From assembly GCA_910576655.1 (NCBI GenBank), contig CAJTJC010000004.1, positions 62,001 to 126,000 of the forward strand: a DNA stretch of 64,000 nt, written 5' to 3'. The first letter of the stretch is position 1; every line of letters begins with the position of its first letter. Both the position numbers and the translations under genes were made by a program. The notes beneath the pieces were generated by a model, which ran no database searches, was not told where the DNA came from, and was given only the letters and a program-made list of their open reading frames with translations. This stretch comes from an uncultured Christensenella sp. (GTDB taxonomy: Bacteria; Bacillota; Clostridia; Christensenellales; Borkfalkiaceae). Positions 49,723-58,995 of the stretch are shown piece by piece.

Positions 49723-49799
49723 ATTATAATATAAATTTTTTTATTTGTCAAGGGCAAGCTTTCTTTATACTTGATATTTAAAGTTAAATATGCTATAAT
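49723..49799. promoter_or_regulatory. Divergent promoter pair with -10 boxes against both start codons
   Basis: Leftward: TTGACA (- strand, 49751-49746), 17 bases, TATAAT (49728-49723), both perfect; ATG starts 7 bases later at 49715. Rightward: TTGATA (49771-49776), 17 bases, extended -10 TGCTATAAT (TATAAT 49794-49799); ATG starts 9 bases later at 49809. Neither gene has a ribosome binding site; both mRNAs should be leaderless or nearly so. Confidence 0.85.
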
Positions 49800-49808
49800 T
49801 CTTACGTA

Positions 49809-50771
49809 ATGCAGTACGTATTTTTCGATATAGAGTGCGCAAGCGTGAACAAGACCACCGCAAAAATCTGCGCGTTCGGTTACGTCGTTTGCGACGAACA
49901 GTTTAATATAATTAAAAAAGAGGATATACTCATAAACCCCCGCGGCGGCTTCCACCTTACGGACAGAAACGGAAGCAAGGGGCTTGTTTTGCCGTATTCG
50001 TATTCGGAGTTTAAAAAATACCCTCCGTTTAAGGAACGGTATCCTTTTATCAAGTCGCTGCTCGAGGACAAGGATACGGTCGTACTGGGACATTCCATTC
50101 TCAACGACGTAAAGTATCTCAACCTCGAAACGCGGCGCTTCAAGCTGCCGTCTTTCGATTTTCGGTTTTACGACAGTCAGCTTATGTTTATGAGCTATAC
50201 GGGCGATTTTACCAGACAGTCCGGATTGGAACATATTGCCGTAAATCTCGGCGTAGAGTTCACTCCGCACCGCGCCGTTGACGACGCCTACGCGACGATG
50301 CGCGTGGTGGAGGCGATTTGCAGGGCGGAAAACTGCACCTTTGACGAGCTTGTGAAGCTTTACGGTCTTAGCCGCGGCAGAATAAAAAATTACAGTATGT
50401 ATTCGCCGACGTCGTCGGGCGTAAAGGCGTATCATAGGCGGGTATCGGACGAAAAACGCGAACGCTCGAAAAAGCGCGTCGAATTTTTCAATTACGTTTC
50501 CCGCAAAAAGCCCAAGCGCGGCGCTCGCTACTCCGGTAAAATATTTTCGTTTTCGCGAGCAATAGAGGACGACGTTGAATGTGCGAAGCGGCTTTGCGAC
50601 GAAATTTACGCACAGGGCGGCAGATATTCGCATCATTTAAGCGACAGCAATTATTACGTTTGCGCCCCCGACGACAATACGCAGCGCACCGTAAACGCGC
50701 GCAATATGTCGCAGATAGTTATAACCGACATCGAGGGGTTGAGGAAAATACTGAATGAATCTGCCGTCTGA
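49809..50771 (+). CDS. DEDDh 3'-5' exonuclease (DNA polymerase III epsilon-like)
   Basis: A 320-residue protein. Residues 1-175 are a DEDDh exonuclease: FFDIECAS (Asp and Glu of Exo I), GHSILNDVKYL (Exo II Asp) and HRAVDDAYATM (Exo III His-x4-Asp). The C-terminal 140 residues are basic and unidentified (KRERSKKRVEFFNYVSRKKPKRG), possibly nucleic-acid binding. Not the proofreading subunit itself by length. Overlaps the downstream methyltransferase by 17 bases. Confidence 0.85.
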   Translation: MQYVFFDIECASVNKTTAKICAFGYVVCDEQFNIIKKEDILINPRGGFHLTDRNGSKGLVLPYSYSEFKKYPPFKERYPFIKSLLEDKDTVVLGHSILNDVKYLNLETRRFKLPSFDFRFYDSQLMFMSYTGDFTRQSGLEHIAVNLGVEFTPHRAVDDAYATMRVVEAICRAENCTFDELVKLYGLSRGRIKNYSMYSPTSSGVKAYHRRVSDEKRERSKKRVEFFNYVSRKKPKRGARYSGKIFSFSRAIEDDVECAKRLCDEIYAQGGRYSHHLSDSNYYVCAPDDNTQRTVNARNMSQIVITDIEGLRKILNESAV

Positions 50772-52011
50772 ATTTTCAGCGCGAATGCAGTGCGAACTGG
50801 GCGCGGGCTTTGCCGATTTTCTCGGCAGCTATTCCCGCCCCGCCGAAAAGGCAATCCGCGTAAACACGCTTAAAATTTCCGTTGAGCAATTTGCAAAAGC
50901 TTCGCCGTTTTTGCTCGAACCCGTCCCGTTCGAGCAGAGCGGCTTTTACGTTTGCGGCGAGGGCTTGGGCAAAACCGTGCAGCACGCGCAGGGGCTGTAT
51001 TACGTGCAGGAGCCTTCCGCAATGAGCGCCGCGCCCAAGCTTGAAGCGCGCGAGGGCGAGCGCGTTCTCGACCTATGCTCCGCCCCGGGCGGCAAGGGCA
51101 CGCAGCTTGCGCAGTATATGCGTGGCGGCGGGATAATTTTCATGAACGAAATCAGCTTTTCCCGTGCGAAAATACTTTCGTCCAACGTCGAACGGCTGGG
51201 CGTAAAAAACGCTGTAGTAACCTGCGCCGCACCCGAAAGACTTGCCGAAGAATGTGAGGAATACTTCGATAAAATTCTTGTGGACGCTCCGTGCTCGGGC
51301 GAGGGTATGTTCAAAAAGGAAGCCGCGGCAATTCCCGAATGGAGCTTGGACAACGTGCGGCGCTGCGCGGAGCGGCAGTCGGCTATTCTCGACAGCGCCT
51401 ATAAAATGCTGAGCGGCGGCGGCAGACTGGTGTATTCTACTTGCACCTTCGCCCCTGAGGAGGACGAAATGCAGGTTGAAGCTTTCGTTAAAAAATACGG
51501 CTGCAAGCTTATCGAAATGAAAAAGCTTTACCCGCACGAAATCCGTGGAGAGGGGCACTTTTACGCAGTGATGCAAAAGTTAGAGGGCGGCAGACGCAAT
51601 TTGCCGCTTGCCACGCCGACCCGCGATAAGCGTATCAATGCCTACCGCGATTGGGAAAAGGATAACCTTACCCGCAGCTACGGCAATTTGTGCTTTGTCG
51701 GCGATACGCTGTACTCGCTGCCGGACGAAATGCCGCAAATATCCGTTCAGACGCTGCGCGCGGGCGTTCGCCTTGCCGAGGTCGGAACGAGGGTAGAGCC
51801 GTGTCATTCGCTTGCGATGTGTCTCACTGCGGACGGAGCCGACTGCGCGGAGGTGGACGGCGAAACGGCGTTAAACTATCTGCGCGGACTGACGTTTCCG
51901 TTTGACGGAAACGGTTGGAAGCTTGTTACCAACAACGGCTTCCCTCTGGGTTGGTGCAAGTGCTCGGGCGGGACGGCGAAAAACCACCTGCCAAAGGGTT
52001 TAAGAATTTAG
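50755..52011 (+). CDS. RsmF-like RNA (cytosine-5) methyltransferase
   Basis: A 418-residue NOL1/NOP2/Sun-family enzyme: N-terminal RNA-binding part, motif I LCSAPGGKGTQLAQYM, motif IV DAPCSGEGMF (Cys), motif VI YSTCTFAPEEDE (nucleophile Cys), then a PUA-like C-terminal domain ending WCKCSGGTAKNHLPKGLR as in Gram-positive RsmF-type proteins. Methylates C5 of a cytosine in 16S rRNA or tRNA; exact site not known. Confidence 0.9.
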   Translation: MNLPSEFSARMQCELGAGFADFLGSYSRPAEKAIRVNTLKISVEQFAKASPFLLEPVPFEQSGFYVCGEGLGKTVQHAQGLYYVQEPSAMSAAPKLEAREGERVLDLCSAPGGKGTQLAQYMRGGGIIFMNEISFSRAKILSSNVERLGVKNAVVTCAAPERLAEECEEYFDKILVDAPCSGEGMFKKEAAAIPEWSLDNVRRCAERQSAILDSAYKMLSGGGRLVYSTCTFAPEEDEMQVEAFVKKYGCKLIEMKKLYPHEIRGEGHFYAVMQKLEGGRRNLPLATPTRDKRINAYRDWEKDNLTRSYGNLCFVGDTLYSLPDEMPQISVQTLRAGVRLAEVGTRVEPCHSLAMCLTADGADCAEVDGETALNYLRGLTFPFDGNGWKLVTNNGFPLGWCKCSGGTAKNHLPKGLRI

Positions 52012-52042
52012 CATCTGAACGGTGTAAAAATATCAGAATAAA

Positions 52043-52071
52043 AAAAGAGCAGTTCAACGAACTGCTCTTTT
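52043..52071. terminator. Bidirectional terminator
   Basis: AAAAGAGCAGTTC (52043-52055) pairs with GAACTGCTCTTTT (52059-52071) around AAC, between convergent genes. Confidence 0.9.
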
Positions 52072-52088
52072 AGTTTTGATAAACTTGA

Positions 52089-55000
52089 TTATTCTTGTTT
52101 ACCGTCTTCGTCGGAAGCTTTCTCTGCGTTGGTTTCTTCAACGTCTGCTTCGGGTGCTTCTACAGGTTCCGTTACTTCGTCCGCAGGAGTTTCCTCAACG
52201 GGTTCGGCCGTTTCGGGCTCTACCTCGATAATTTCTTCCTGAGTCAGGTGAAGCTTTCTCTTGTAGCGGTTAGTCCTTCTCTGGTCGTAGTTGTTTTTGC
52301 TGGTTACTTTGTTGCGGCGTGCCTTTTTAAGCGCGTCTCTGAGGAATATTGCAATCATCGTAAACAGTAGTACCACTACGAGAACGATGGAGGAAATAAG
52401 CAGCCATACGGAGCCGTCGTTTTCTTTGTCCTCGTCCTTATCGTCGTCGGTGTCGCTGTCGGAGGAATCGTTCAGCGTTATAGACTTGTCAACTGCCGCG
52501 TAGTCGGTAAATACCGTGTATTCGCTGCCTTCCCTGATTTTAAGGTACGCAAGCGTTTCGGTTTGCTCGGATACGTTATAATCGTAACCCGTAGCGTTTT
52601 CGTCCGCAACCGTCTTGTTGAACGGCTGGAAGCTTGTCGAGTCGTAAAGGCTGTAAGTGTAGTAATGGGAGGCATAGTCGGTATCGATTGATACGTCGTG
52701 CTTTTTAGCAAGCTCTTCGAAGTAAGCAATGTTTTTGCCCGTCGTATCTATTCCGTCAAGCGCACCGTCTATCTTCGAAAGCGCGTCAAGGTATTCGCCT
52801 ATAATCTGCTGCTCGTAGAAGCTCTTCATCGAGTCGTCAGAAACGGTGGTGTAGCTGTAATCAAATATAACGGTTTCGCCCGCTTCGTTGCCGACGGTTG
52901 CCGTTTCTTCGCGCTTACCGCTCCAAAGTTCGAGGCGGTAGTTCTTCGCTTCGCTGCCCGCGTGGAGCACGAACGTCACCGTTACCCACTCGCCCGCATG
53001 CTCTTTTCCGCTTATTTCAACCGCGTAATCTTCGGAAAGATTTTCGAAGTTGTATCTTGCGTACTGTTTGTCGAACGCGTTTATCTTCTCGTCCTGCGTC
53101 TTGCCTTCTACGATATAACGGTAACCGCCGTCCTTGTATTCGTAGACCTTTACGCCCTTGCTTGTAACGAGGTAGTGGGGGGCAACGTTCTTGTCTGCGT
53201 CGTAATAGGTTTCGCCGTCGACAAGGTCGTCAATGCCGTATCTGTTGCCTGCTGCGTCGAAGTAAGTCATATCCTCTATGAAATACTGCTTATCGTAATT
53301 CCACACGTTTGCGTACAGATTTCCGTCCTTATCCTCGTAAAGTCCGTCGTCGCGGAGCGAATAAAGCACGTTTTCGCGCTGTTCGGTTACCGTTGCGTCA
53401 GCCTTAGGCTCGGCTTTAAGCACGTTGCCGTCAACGTCGTAATAGAAGGAGTAGGAGGGTGCGCCGAACGAAAGCACGTTCTTTTTGGCGGTCGTATCTA
53501 CGAGGTACACGTATGCAATTGCGTTTGCGCTGACCTTAACCCTTACGCTTACCGTAGCGTAGGTGTCCGCCGCAACCTGCTTGTCGTCGCCTATATAACC
53601 GTAGTTGGTTACGTCTTTAGGGCTGTAATAGGTTTCTTCTTCGTCAAACGTAGTGCCTGCCGCGCTTACGAAATTACCTTCGTCGTCCTTGATAAAATAA
53701 GACGTATAGGTATCGCTCGTTGCGCCCTTAATTTCAACGTAACTTCTTCTCGTTCTGTTGTTTATGATAAGAGGCTGAATGGATTTCGTGCCGAAAATCT
53801 CGTTCCAGGCTTCCAGAGCCGTAAGGTTGCTTGCATTGAAGTTTGTAAGCAGTGTCTGATACCAGCTGAGATTCTTGTATGCACTGTTTTCGTCAGTGAA
53901 GTGTTCTTTGTTTATAAGACCTGTAAAGTAGTTGTTGGGGTTGTCCTTGTCGCCGTCGACGTTGTTGTTGAACTCGTCGAAGGGTATAGAAACGTGTCCG
54001 TTGTTTACTATTGCAGAGCTGCCGCCGTTTACACCCTTATAGGTCGAGGGAATAACGACGTTGTTCTTTATCTCGTGAGACTGGTTTGCGTAAGCTTCGT
54101 CGAACACTTGCGTTTTCTTTTCTGCGTCCTCTACGATAGTGAGGGAGGCGGTGGTGTCGCCGCTGCCCGTGTACGAGAAAATTTCTTCGTTGACGTTGAG
54201 TGTCTGCATATTTGCAAGAGCCGCCCAACCCTTTTTATAAGAATGAACGTCGGTGTCCTTTATGGTCGTATTGCCGAAGCTGAATTCAACCGTGAAGTCC
54301 GCGGGGTCTTCTATTTCGTTCTTTACGAAGAAGAAGCACTGTACCCAACCGTCGAAAATATCTTTCTCGCTGTCCTTATCGCCGACGTCGGTCGTCTTGC
54401 CTGTAGTGTCAAGCGTGAACTTTGCGGTGTTTTCGTCGTTGTCCTTTTGCGTAATGGAAACGGTTGCCGCCGTGCTTCCGCTCATATCCGAGGTCTTTAC
54501 CCAGAACGATACAATCTGATAGCCCTCTGCGGGTACCGTCAAATCGAAGGAGGCGGTGTACGCTGCGCCGTAAGCGGACAGCATTACAAGCATATTGTCC
54601 AGCGAGCCTACGTTTTTGGGCAGGGATTCCGCGCTTTTAAGCGCTTCGTTCAGCTTGCCGTAGTACTCGGTCTGAGACTGGGTGAACGGCTGCGAGTTGG
54701 TCGTTACGTAAGCGAGTAAATCCTCGTTGGTTTTAAGCGACGATTTGAAGGGCAGGCGCCACTTGTCGTCGACCGCCGTAAGGTTGCTATCGGTAAATCC
54801 GACCTTTTTAACGTCGGTAATAGGCGATTTCGAAGAAACGTAGTTGTTTTCGTCTACGGTGTAGCCCGCTTTAAGGTTTTTTACGCCATTAAACGAAACG
54901 GGGGAGTAGGTGTTTTCGCTGTCGCCGTAATCAAGATATTCGGAAGCGAGGTCGATATAGTAGTGGAAGTCCTCGGAATTCCGCTTATCTACGGGCTGGT

Positions 55001-56213
55001 CGTTTCTGACGTAGCTGTCCGCCTTGAAAACCTTCTCGCTTGCGTCGGTAGAAAGATTGACAGTGGTGTCGGTAAGCTTGTCTTCGTTTTCAGAGAAGGA
55101 GCAGCCCTCCTGGTCGAGCGAGGCGTACTTTGTAACGCTGACGTCGTCGAAGAATGCGTAGCCTTCGGTGGTGTAGCCCGTTTCGCCGAGTCCGAGTTCG
55201 AGCTTTATCTTGCTCGAAGCGAAGTCGCACGCGTTTACGTAAACCGTGTACTCTACCCAGCCGTTGTATTTATCTTCCGCAGCTTTTTCTTTTATAAGCT
55301 TTTCCGTATTTATGGAAGAAATGCTGAATTTATCGAGGGTGGAGCTGCCTACGGTCTGCGTTACCGAAATGTTTGCGCCCCTGTCCTGCGAAACCTCTTT
55401 GCCCTGACTGAATTTGAGGTACGAGGTCTTTACCCAGACCGAAATTTCAGCCGCGGTGTTCGCAGGCAACTCGATTTCAACGGAGGAGTAGTTCTGCGCA
55501 ATGCCGTTGTGGGCAGTCGCGTAGTTGTGCAGCATAAGGATATTTGAAATAGGCTGCTTGTACTCGTCCTTTTTCTCGTCGTATTCGAGGAAATATTCGC
55601 CTTTGTCGTTTACGAAAACCTCTTTCCCGTTTCCGCCGTCGGTGTAAAGCTTTCCGCCCTTTTCTGTCACGTTGTAGTGCGTGCCGGGGTTTTCTATTCT
55701 GTCCTTACGGTTGGGGTCGGGGGTTTCGTCTTCCTCGAAGTCGTCGTCCTCTCTCAAAGCCTCGAACTGGTTTTTATAGAATATGTCGGACGACTTCATT
55801 CCGTTGTAGTCGACGTATTCGCTGAGATAGTTTGAGGCGGAAGAGTCAAGCTTATTGTTATAATCAAGCGTATCGGCAAGCGTATCGGCGGATATTTTAT
55901 CCCATGAAGCCTTGGAGGTGCTGATTATACCCGACATAGTATACGAATTTGTGCCGCCGTGCGACCAATTTTCGGGCGACTTGATAAGATACTCGGGCTC
56001 GTTGCCGTCCTCTTTCTTTTCGGGAATAGTGAAAAACTCGAAATTACCGTTTTTAAGAAGCTGAGTATCTTCCTTGGTGGTGGTTTTATCCTTATCCTTT
56101 TCCTCGTCATTCCCGCAGGCAGACGCAAGCCCCGAGAACGCGAACGCCGTAGCGCAGGTGAACGCGAGGAATACGTATTTTAATCTGCTTTTTTTGTAGT
56201 TGTGTTTTGACAT
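52089..56213 (-). CDS. Giant surface lipoprotein with C-terminal membrane anchor and cytosolic tail
   Basis: A 1374-residue protein. Signal peptide with lipobox LASAC (C33), a charged linker (NDEEKDKDKTTTKED), then at least two jelly-roll, carbohydrate-binding-like modules sharing the pattern V/I-SxWVKTS ... GWVxYxVYV ... GxxxFDDVxV, followed by a Tyr/Asp/Gly-rich region (LYEDKDGNLY, YFDAAGNRYG, YYDADKN) and a third module. One membrane helix at about 1267-1291 (WLLISSIVLVVVLLFTMIAIF) and an 83-residue tail, basic then Glu/Pro-rich. AAGGAT precedes ATG 56213. Function unknown; glycan binding is inference. Confidence 0.75.
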   Translation of the reverse strand: MSKHNYKKSRLKYVFLAFTCATAFAFSGLASACGNDEEKDKDKTTTKEDTQLLKNGNFEFFTIPEKKEDGNEPEYLIKSPENWSHGGTNSYTMSGIISTSKASWDKISADTLADTLDYNNKLDSSASNYLSEYVDYNGMKSSDIFYKNQFEALREDDDFEEDETPDPNRKDRIENPGTHYNVTEKGGKLYTDGGNGKEVFVNDKGEYFLEYDEKKDEYKQPISNILMLHNYATAHNGIAQNYSSVEIELPANTAAEISVWVKTSYLKFSQGKEVSQDRGANISVTQTVGSSTLDKFSISSINTEKLIKEKAAEDKYNGWVEYTVYVNACDFASSKIKLELGLGETGYTTEGYAFFDDVSVTKYASLDQEGCSFSENEDKLTDTTVNLSTDASEKVFKADSYVRNDQPVDKRNSEDFHYYIDLASEYLDYGDSENTYSPVSFNGVKNLKAGYTVDENNYVSSKSPITDVKKVGFTDSNLTAVDDKWRLPFKSSLKTNEDLLAYVTTNSQPFTQSQTEYYGKLNEALKSAESLPKNVGSLDNMLVMLSAYGAAYTASFDLTVPAEGYQIVSFWVKTSDMSGSTAATVSITQKDNDENTAKFTLDTTGKTTDVGDKDSEKDIFDGWVQCFFFVKNEIEDPADFTVEFSFGNTTIKDTDVHSYKKGWAALANMQTLNVNEEIFSYTGSGDTTASLTIVEDAEKKTQVFDEAYANQSHEIKNNVVIPSTYKGVNGGSSAIVNNGHVSIPFDEFNNNVDGDKDNPNNYFTGLINKEHFTDENSAYKNLSWYQTLLTNFNASNLTALEAWNEIFGTKSIQPLIINNRTRRSYVEIKGATSDTYTSYFIKDDEGNFVSAAGTTFDEEETYYSPKDVTNYGYIGDDKQVAADTYATVSVRVKVSANAIAYVYLVDTTAKKNVLSFGAPSYSFYYDVDGNVLKAEPKADATVTEQRENVLYSLRDDGLYEDKDGNLYANVWNYDKQYFIEDMTYFDAAGNRYGIDDLVDGETYYDADKNVAPHYLVTSKGVKVYEYKDGGYRYIVEGKTQDEKINAFDKQYARYNFENLSEDYAVEISGKEHAGEWVTVTFVLHAGSEAKNYRLELWSGKREETATVGNEAGETVIFDYSYTTVSDDSMKSFYEQQIIGEYLDALSKIDGALDGIDTTGKNIAYFEELAKKHDVSIDTDYASHYYTYSLYDSTSFQPFNKTVADENATGYDYNVSEQTETLAYLKIREGSEYTVFTDYAAVDKSITLNDSSDSDTDDDKDEDKENDGSVWLLISSIVLVVVLLFTMIAIFLRDALKKARRNKVTSKNNYDQRRTNRYKRKLHLTQEEIIEVEPETAEPVEETPADEVTEPVEAPEADVEETNAEKASDEDGKQE

Positions 56214-56337
56214 TTTTGCATTATCCTTCAAAATAATTGTACTTGTTTATTTTAATATAAACGGCAATTTTAATCAAGCATTTAAAGCGTTCAATGCAAA
56301 TTTTTTTATATAAAATGCAAATAATACTTTTATTATA

Positions 56338-56700
56338 ATGAAAATACAGCGTAATTTTGTAAAACGCGTTACGGCGGGCGCGCTCACGGGCGCGGTAAAC
56401 GGAATATTCGGCGGCGGTGGCGGTATGGTGGCGGTTCCGCTGCTGGCAAAAATGCTTGGTTACGGAGACAAACAGTCCCATGCGACGGCAATTTTCGTCA
56501 TTGCGCCCGTCTGCGCCGCCAGCGCGATTATTTATATAATCAACGGCTACGCCGCTATGGACGTAATAATACCCGCAGCCTTGGGTACGGTTGCGGGCGG
56601 GTTCCTCGGGGCGTATTTTCTATCTAAATTTTCGGTAACCGCGGTCAATTACATTTTTCTTGCTATAATGTTCGCCGCGGGCATAAGGATGCTGTTTTGA
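56338..56700 (+). CDS. TauE/SafE transporter, N-terminal half protein
   Basis: A 120-residue membrane protein with about four helices and the family's Gly-rich first turn GAVNGIFGGGGGMVAVPLL, followed by QSHATAIFVIAP. TauE/SafE proteins (~250 residues) consist of two homologous halves; this is one half. Export of sulfite, sulfoacetate or another anion is the family role. A TATAAT overlaps the ATG itself and so cannot serve this start. The stop overlaps the next start. Confidence 0.82.
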   Translation: MKIQRNFVKRVTAGALTGAVNGIFGGGGGMVAVPLLAKMLGYGDKQSHATAIFVIAPVCAASAIIYIINGYAAMDVIIPAALGTVAGGFLGAYFLSKFSVTAVNYIFLAIMFAAGIRMLF

Positions 56701-57065
56701 GTTTTATTCTTTATCTCGCGGCGGGTTTCTTTTCGGGGCTTATCGGCGGAATGGGAATGGGCGGCGGCACTATTCTCATACCCGCGCTTACGATAATTTT
56801 CGGCGTCGAGCAGCACGTTGCGCAGGCGACTAACTTAATAGCGTTTCTGCCTATGGCGCTGTTTACGCTAAGCGTTCACAAGAAGAACGGACTGTTAAAG
56901 ACGGAGGGACTGTCTTTCATAGTTATACCCGCAGTCGTGACCTCGGTCGCCGCGGGCTTTGCCGCGGCGTTGCTGCCGTCCGAAATTCTAAAAAAGCTTT
57001 TCGGCGCGTTTTTGGTCGCGCTGTCGGTAAAACTGCTTTTAGAGACGGTCAGCTCTTCGAAATAA
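56697..57065 (+). CDS. TauE/SafE transporter, C-terminal half protein
   Basis: A 122-residue membrane protein, the matching half: GFFSGLIGGMGMGGGTILIPAL, then VAQATNLIAFLP. TTG start at 56697 overlaps the TGA of the first half (56698-56700), so the two should be made together and probably pair as a heterodimer. The last 17 bases overlap the convergent flippase gene, with no terminator between. Confidence 0.82.
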   Translation: MSFILYLAAGFFSGLIGGMGMGGGTILIPALTIIFGVEQHVAQATNLIAFLPMALFTLSVHKKNGLLKTEGLSFIVIPAVVTSVAAGFAAALLPSEILKKLFGAFLVALSVKLLLETVSSSK

Positions 57066-58548
57066 GCCGTTTAAACGGTCTGAAAGTGAACATTTCAAGG
57101 CAGTAGAGGAAAGCGCCGCTGAACAGAGTGCAGGCAACCGCGCATATTACAATCTGCCAAATCGCGGCGACGTAGTGCGAAATAATGCCGTCGAGCAGTA
57201 TTCCGAACGCGCAGGAGGAAAATGTCACTATAAGCGCGTGAGCGGAATATTTCAAATATTTAAGGTCCTTAATTGTCTTTTTAAGCAGTATAAGGTTTAA
57301 CGTGCCCGTAATAAGGAAGCTTGCCGCAAGTCCTATCATATACGAATACACTCCGACGAAGCGGGTAAGCGCAACTATGCTTATTATCATAGCCGCCGCG
57401 CCTATAAGAAAATGTATAAGCGTTCTTCTTTCGCGGTTCATCGAATTGAGTACGGTCGTGGTAATCATGGTTACGCACATGGGTATAAGCATAAACGAGC
57501 ATCTTTGTACTATCTGTCCGCTCATTTCGTTGGAATATAGAAATTCGCCTATCTCGTCGCCGAGCACGAAAAGAATCGGTACCAGCAGCGCGGCTATAAA
57601 CACGGCTGCCTTTATCGATTTTTCGACGTCGAATTTTACCTGAGCGGTCTTTTTTCTGTAAAAATTTTCGGAAAGCTCTGGAGCGACCACCACGGAAATA
57701 GAGCCGATAAGCGCCGAAGGTATAAACAGAATAGGCAAACTCATTCCTATCGCAATTCCGTAAAGGCTTATCGCCTCGGAATTGTCAAGCCCGTAAGCCT
57801 TCATTAAAAGAAGGGGAAGCAGCACCGCAACCACGGAATTGAGCAGCGAGGTGGAGGTGCGCATTGCGGTAATGGGCATAGACGCCGAGAACAGCGGTTT
57901 CAGCTGCCGCTTGGGGTTGACGAATTTTCCGCCCTTGTGGAAATACCAGAACAGCGAAACGCAGAACGAAAAAACGTAAGAAACCGCAACTGCAATCGTC
58001 GCCCTGCGCGCGCCGAGAACGGGGTCGGTAACGCCGTAAACGAGCACGCAGCCGAGTATTACCATTACCGCGTCCTCCAAAAGCTCGATAACGCTGTACG
58101 GCACGAATTGCTTGTTTCCCCAGAACGAGCCGCGCATTACCGCGTATACGGAGGTAAGAATAAGCCCGGGCAAAAGTAAAAGAAAAATGTCGGTGCATCT
58201 GTCGTCCGAGAAAAGGAAACCCAGCGCGTTTCTGCCGAAAAACAGCAGTATGGCAATGGGAATGGTGAACAGCAGGGTGCCGACGACGCCTGCGGTGACC
58301 GCGGCGTGCTTGCCGCGCACGTCGTTAACCGCGTTGTTTTTTGCCATAAGGCGGGATACGGTTACGGGAATACCGCTTGACGCCGCCGTCAGAAATACCG
58401 CGAAAACGGAAAGACAAATCTGATAAATGCCTATGCCCTCCGCGCCGATAATGCGCGAAAGCACTACGCGGTAGAAAAAGCTCATCATTTTTTCTATCGT
58501 AGAAAATACGGTAACTATTGCCGCCGATTTGTAGATGTTCTGCTTCAT
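57049..58548 (-). CDS. spoVB: SpoVB-like polysaccharide flippase (MOP family)
   Basis: A 499-residue protein with about 14 helices, beginning KSAAIVTVFSTIEKMMSFFYRVVLSRIIGAEGIGIYQICLSVF and continuing SSGIPVTVSRLMAKN, the pattern of stage V sporulation protein B and related lipid II or polysaccharide flippases. In B. subtilis SpoVB acts in cortex synthesis. Clostridia often carry several paralogues, so the exact role is open. No clear binding site before the ATG. Confidence 0.85.
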   Translation of the reverse strand: MKQNIYKSAAIVTVFSTIEKMMSFFYRVVLSRIIGAEGIGIYQICLSVFAVFLTAASSGIPVTVSRLMAKNNAVNDVRGKHAAVTAGVVGTLLFTIPIAILLFFGRNALGFLFSDDRCTDIFLLLLPGLILTSVYAVMRGSFWGNKQFVPYSVIELLEDAVMVILGCVLVYGVTDPVLGARRATIAVAVSYVFSFCVSLFWYFHKGGKFVNPKRQLKPLFSASMPITAMRTSTSLLNSVVAVLLPLLLMKAYGLDNSEAISLYGIAIGMSLPILFIPSALIGSISVVVAPELSENFYRKKTAQVKFDVEKSIKAAVFIAALLVPILFVLGDEIGEFLYSNEMSGQIVQRCSFMLIPMCVTMITTTVLNSMNRERRTLIHFLIGAAAMIISIVALTRFVGVYSYMIGLAASFLITGTLNLILLKKTIKDLKYLKYSAHALIVTFSSCAFGILLDGIISHYVAAIWQIVICAVACTLFSGAFLYCLEMFTFRPFKRLISKS

Positions 58549-58606
58549 TTTATATTATTCTACAAAATTCTTGTCCGGATTATGAACGTATTTGAATTAG
58601 TCTGCG

Positions 58607-58612
58607 TATAAT
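58607..58612 (+). promoter_or_regulatory. -10 box 8 bases before the LysM gene start
   Basis: TATAAT at 58607-58612 followed by ATTATAAA and ATG 58621. No convincing -35 at 16-18 bases and no binding site. Suggests a leaderless mRNA, but more weakly than the other cases. Confidence 0.4.
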
Positions 58613-58620
58613 ATTATAAA

Positions 58621-58902
58621 ATGTTTACGCTGATTACAGACAGAAGCAGATATTTTAAAATAAAGCGCGGACAAAGCGCGGGGGAAGTGGAGACGGAGCT
58701 GAACACGCCCGTGTTCGGGCAGGCGTTCGCGGGGATGGTCGTATCCGTCGAGGCGGAGCGGCTTGTAAGAATAAGCGCGGGCGTCGGCGACAGCTATCGC
58801 ACTCTCGCCGCAAAATACGGCGCGGACGAAAACCGCTTAAAGCGTTTAAACGGCGGCAAGCCCGTATATCCTACCTGTAAAATATTTGTACCGAAAAAAT
58901 AA
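58621..58902 (+). CDS. LysM-domain protein
   Basis: A 93-residue protein. Residues 48-91 are a LysM module (VRISAGVGDSYRTLAAKYGADENRLKRLNG, then YPTCKIFVP). The first half (YFKIKRGQSAGEVETELNTPV) looks like a degenerate LysM or related fold. No signal peptide, so it may act in the forespore or mother cell as other small LysM proteins do (inference). Confidence 0.75.
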   Translation: MFTLITDRSRYFKIKRGQSAGEVETELNTPVFGQAFAGMVVSVEAERLVRISAGVGDSYRTLAAKYGADENRLKRLNGGKPVYPTCKIFVPKK

Positions 58903-58995
58903 TGCGCGTCTTTAACGCACTGAAAAAGCGTGACATATAATATATTAAAGAAATTCGCGTTTATTACGCGGAGAAAAGAAACAACGGAGGTCAAA

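Noticed and set aside
49716..50636. 5' extension of the - strand hypothetical gene to about 550 residues
   Set aside because: The extension is antisense to the DEDDh exonuclease, and a perfect promoter sits at the internal start 49715.
52698..54719. 673-codon open frame on the + strand
   Set aside because: It lies entirely antisense to the lipoprotein gene, has the Val/Arg/Cys-rich composition typical of such shadows, and has no promoter, binding site or family pattern.
56334..56339. TATAAT as promoter for the first TauE/SafE half
   Set aside because: It overlaps the start codon, so transcription would begin inside the gene.
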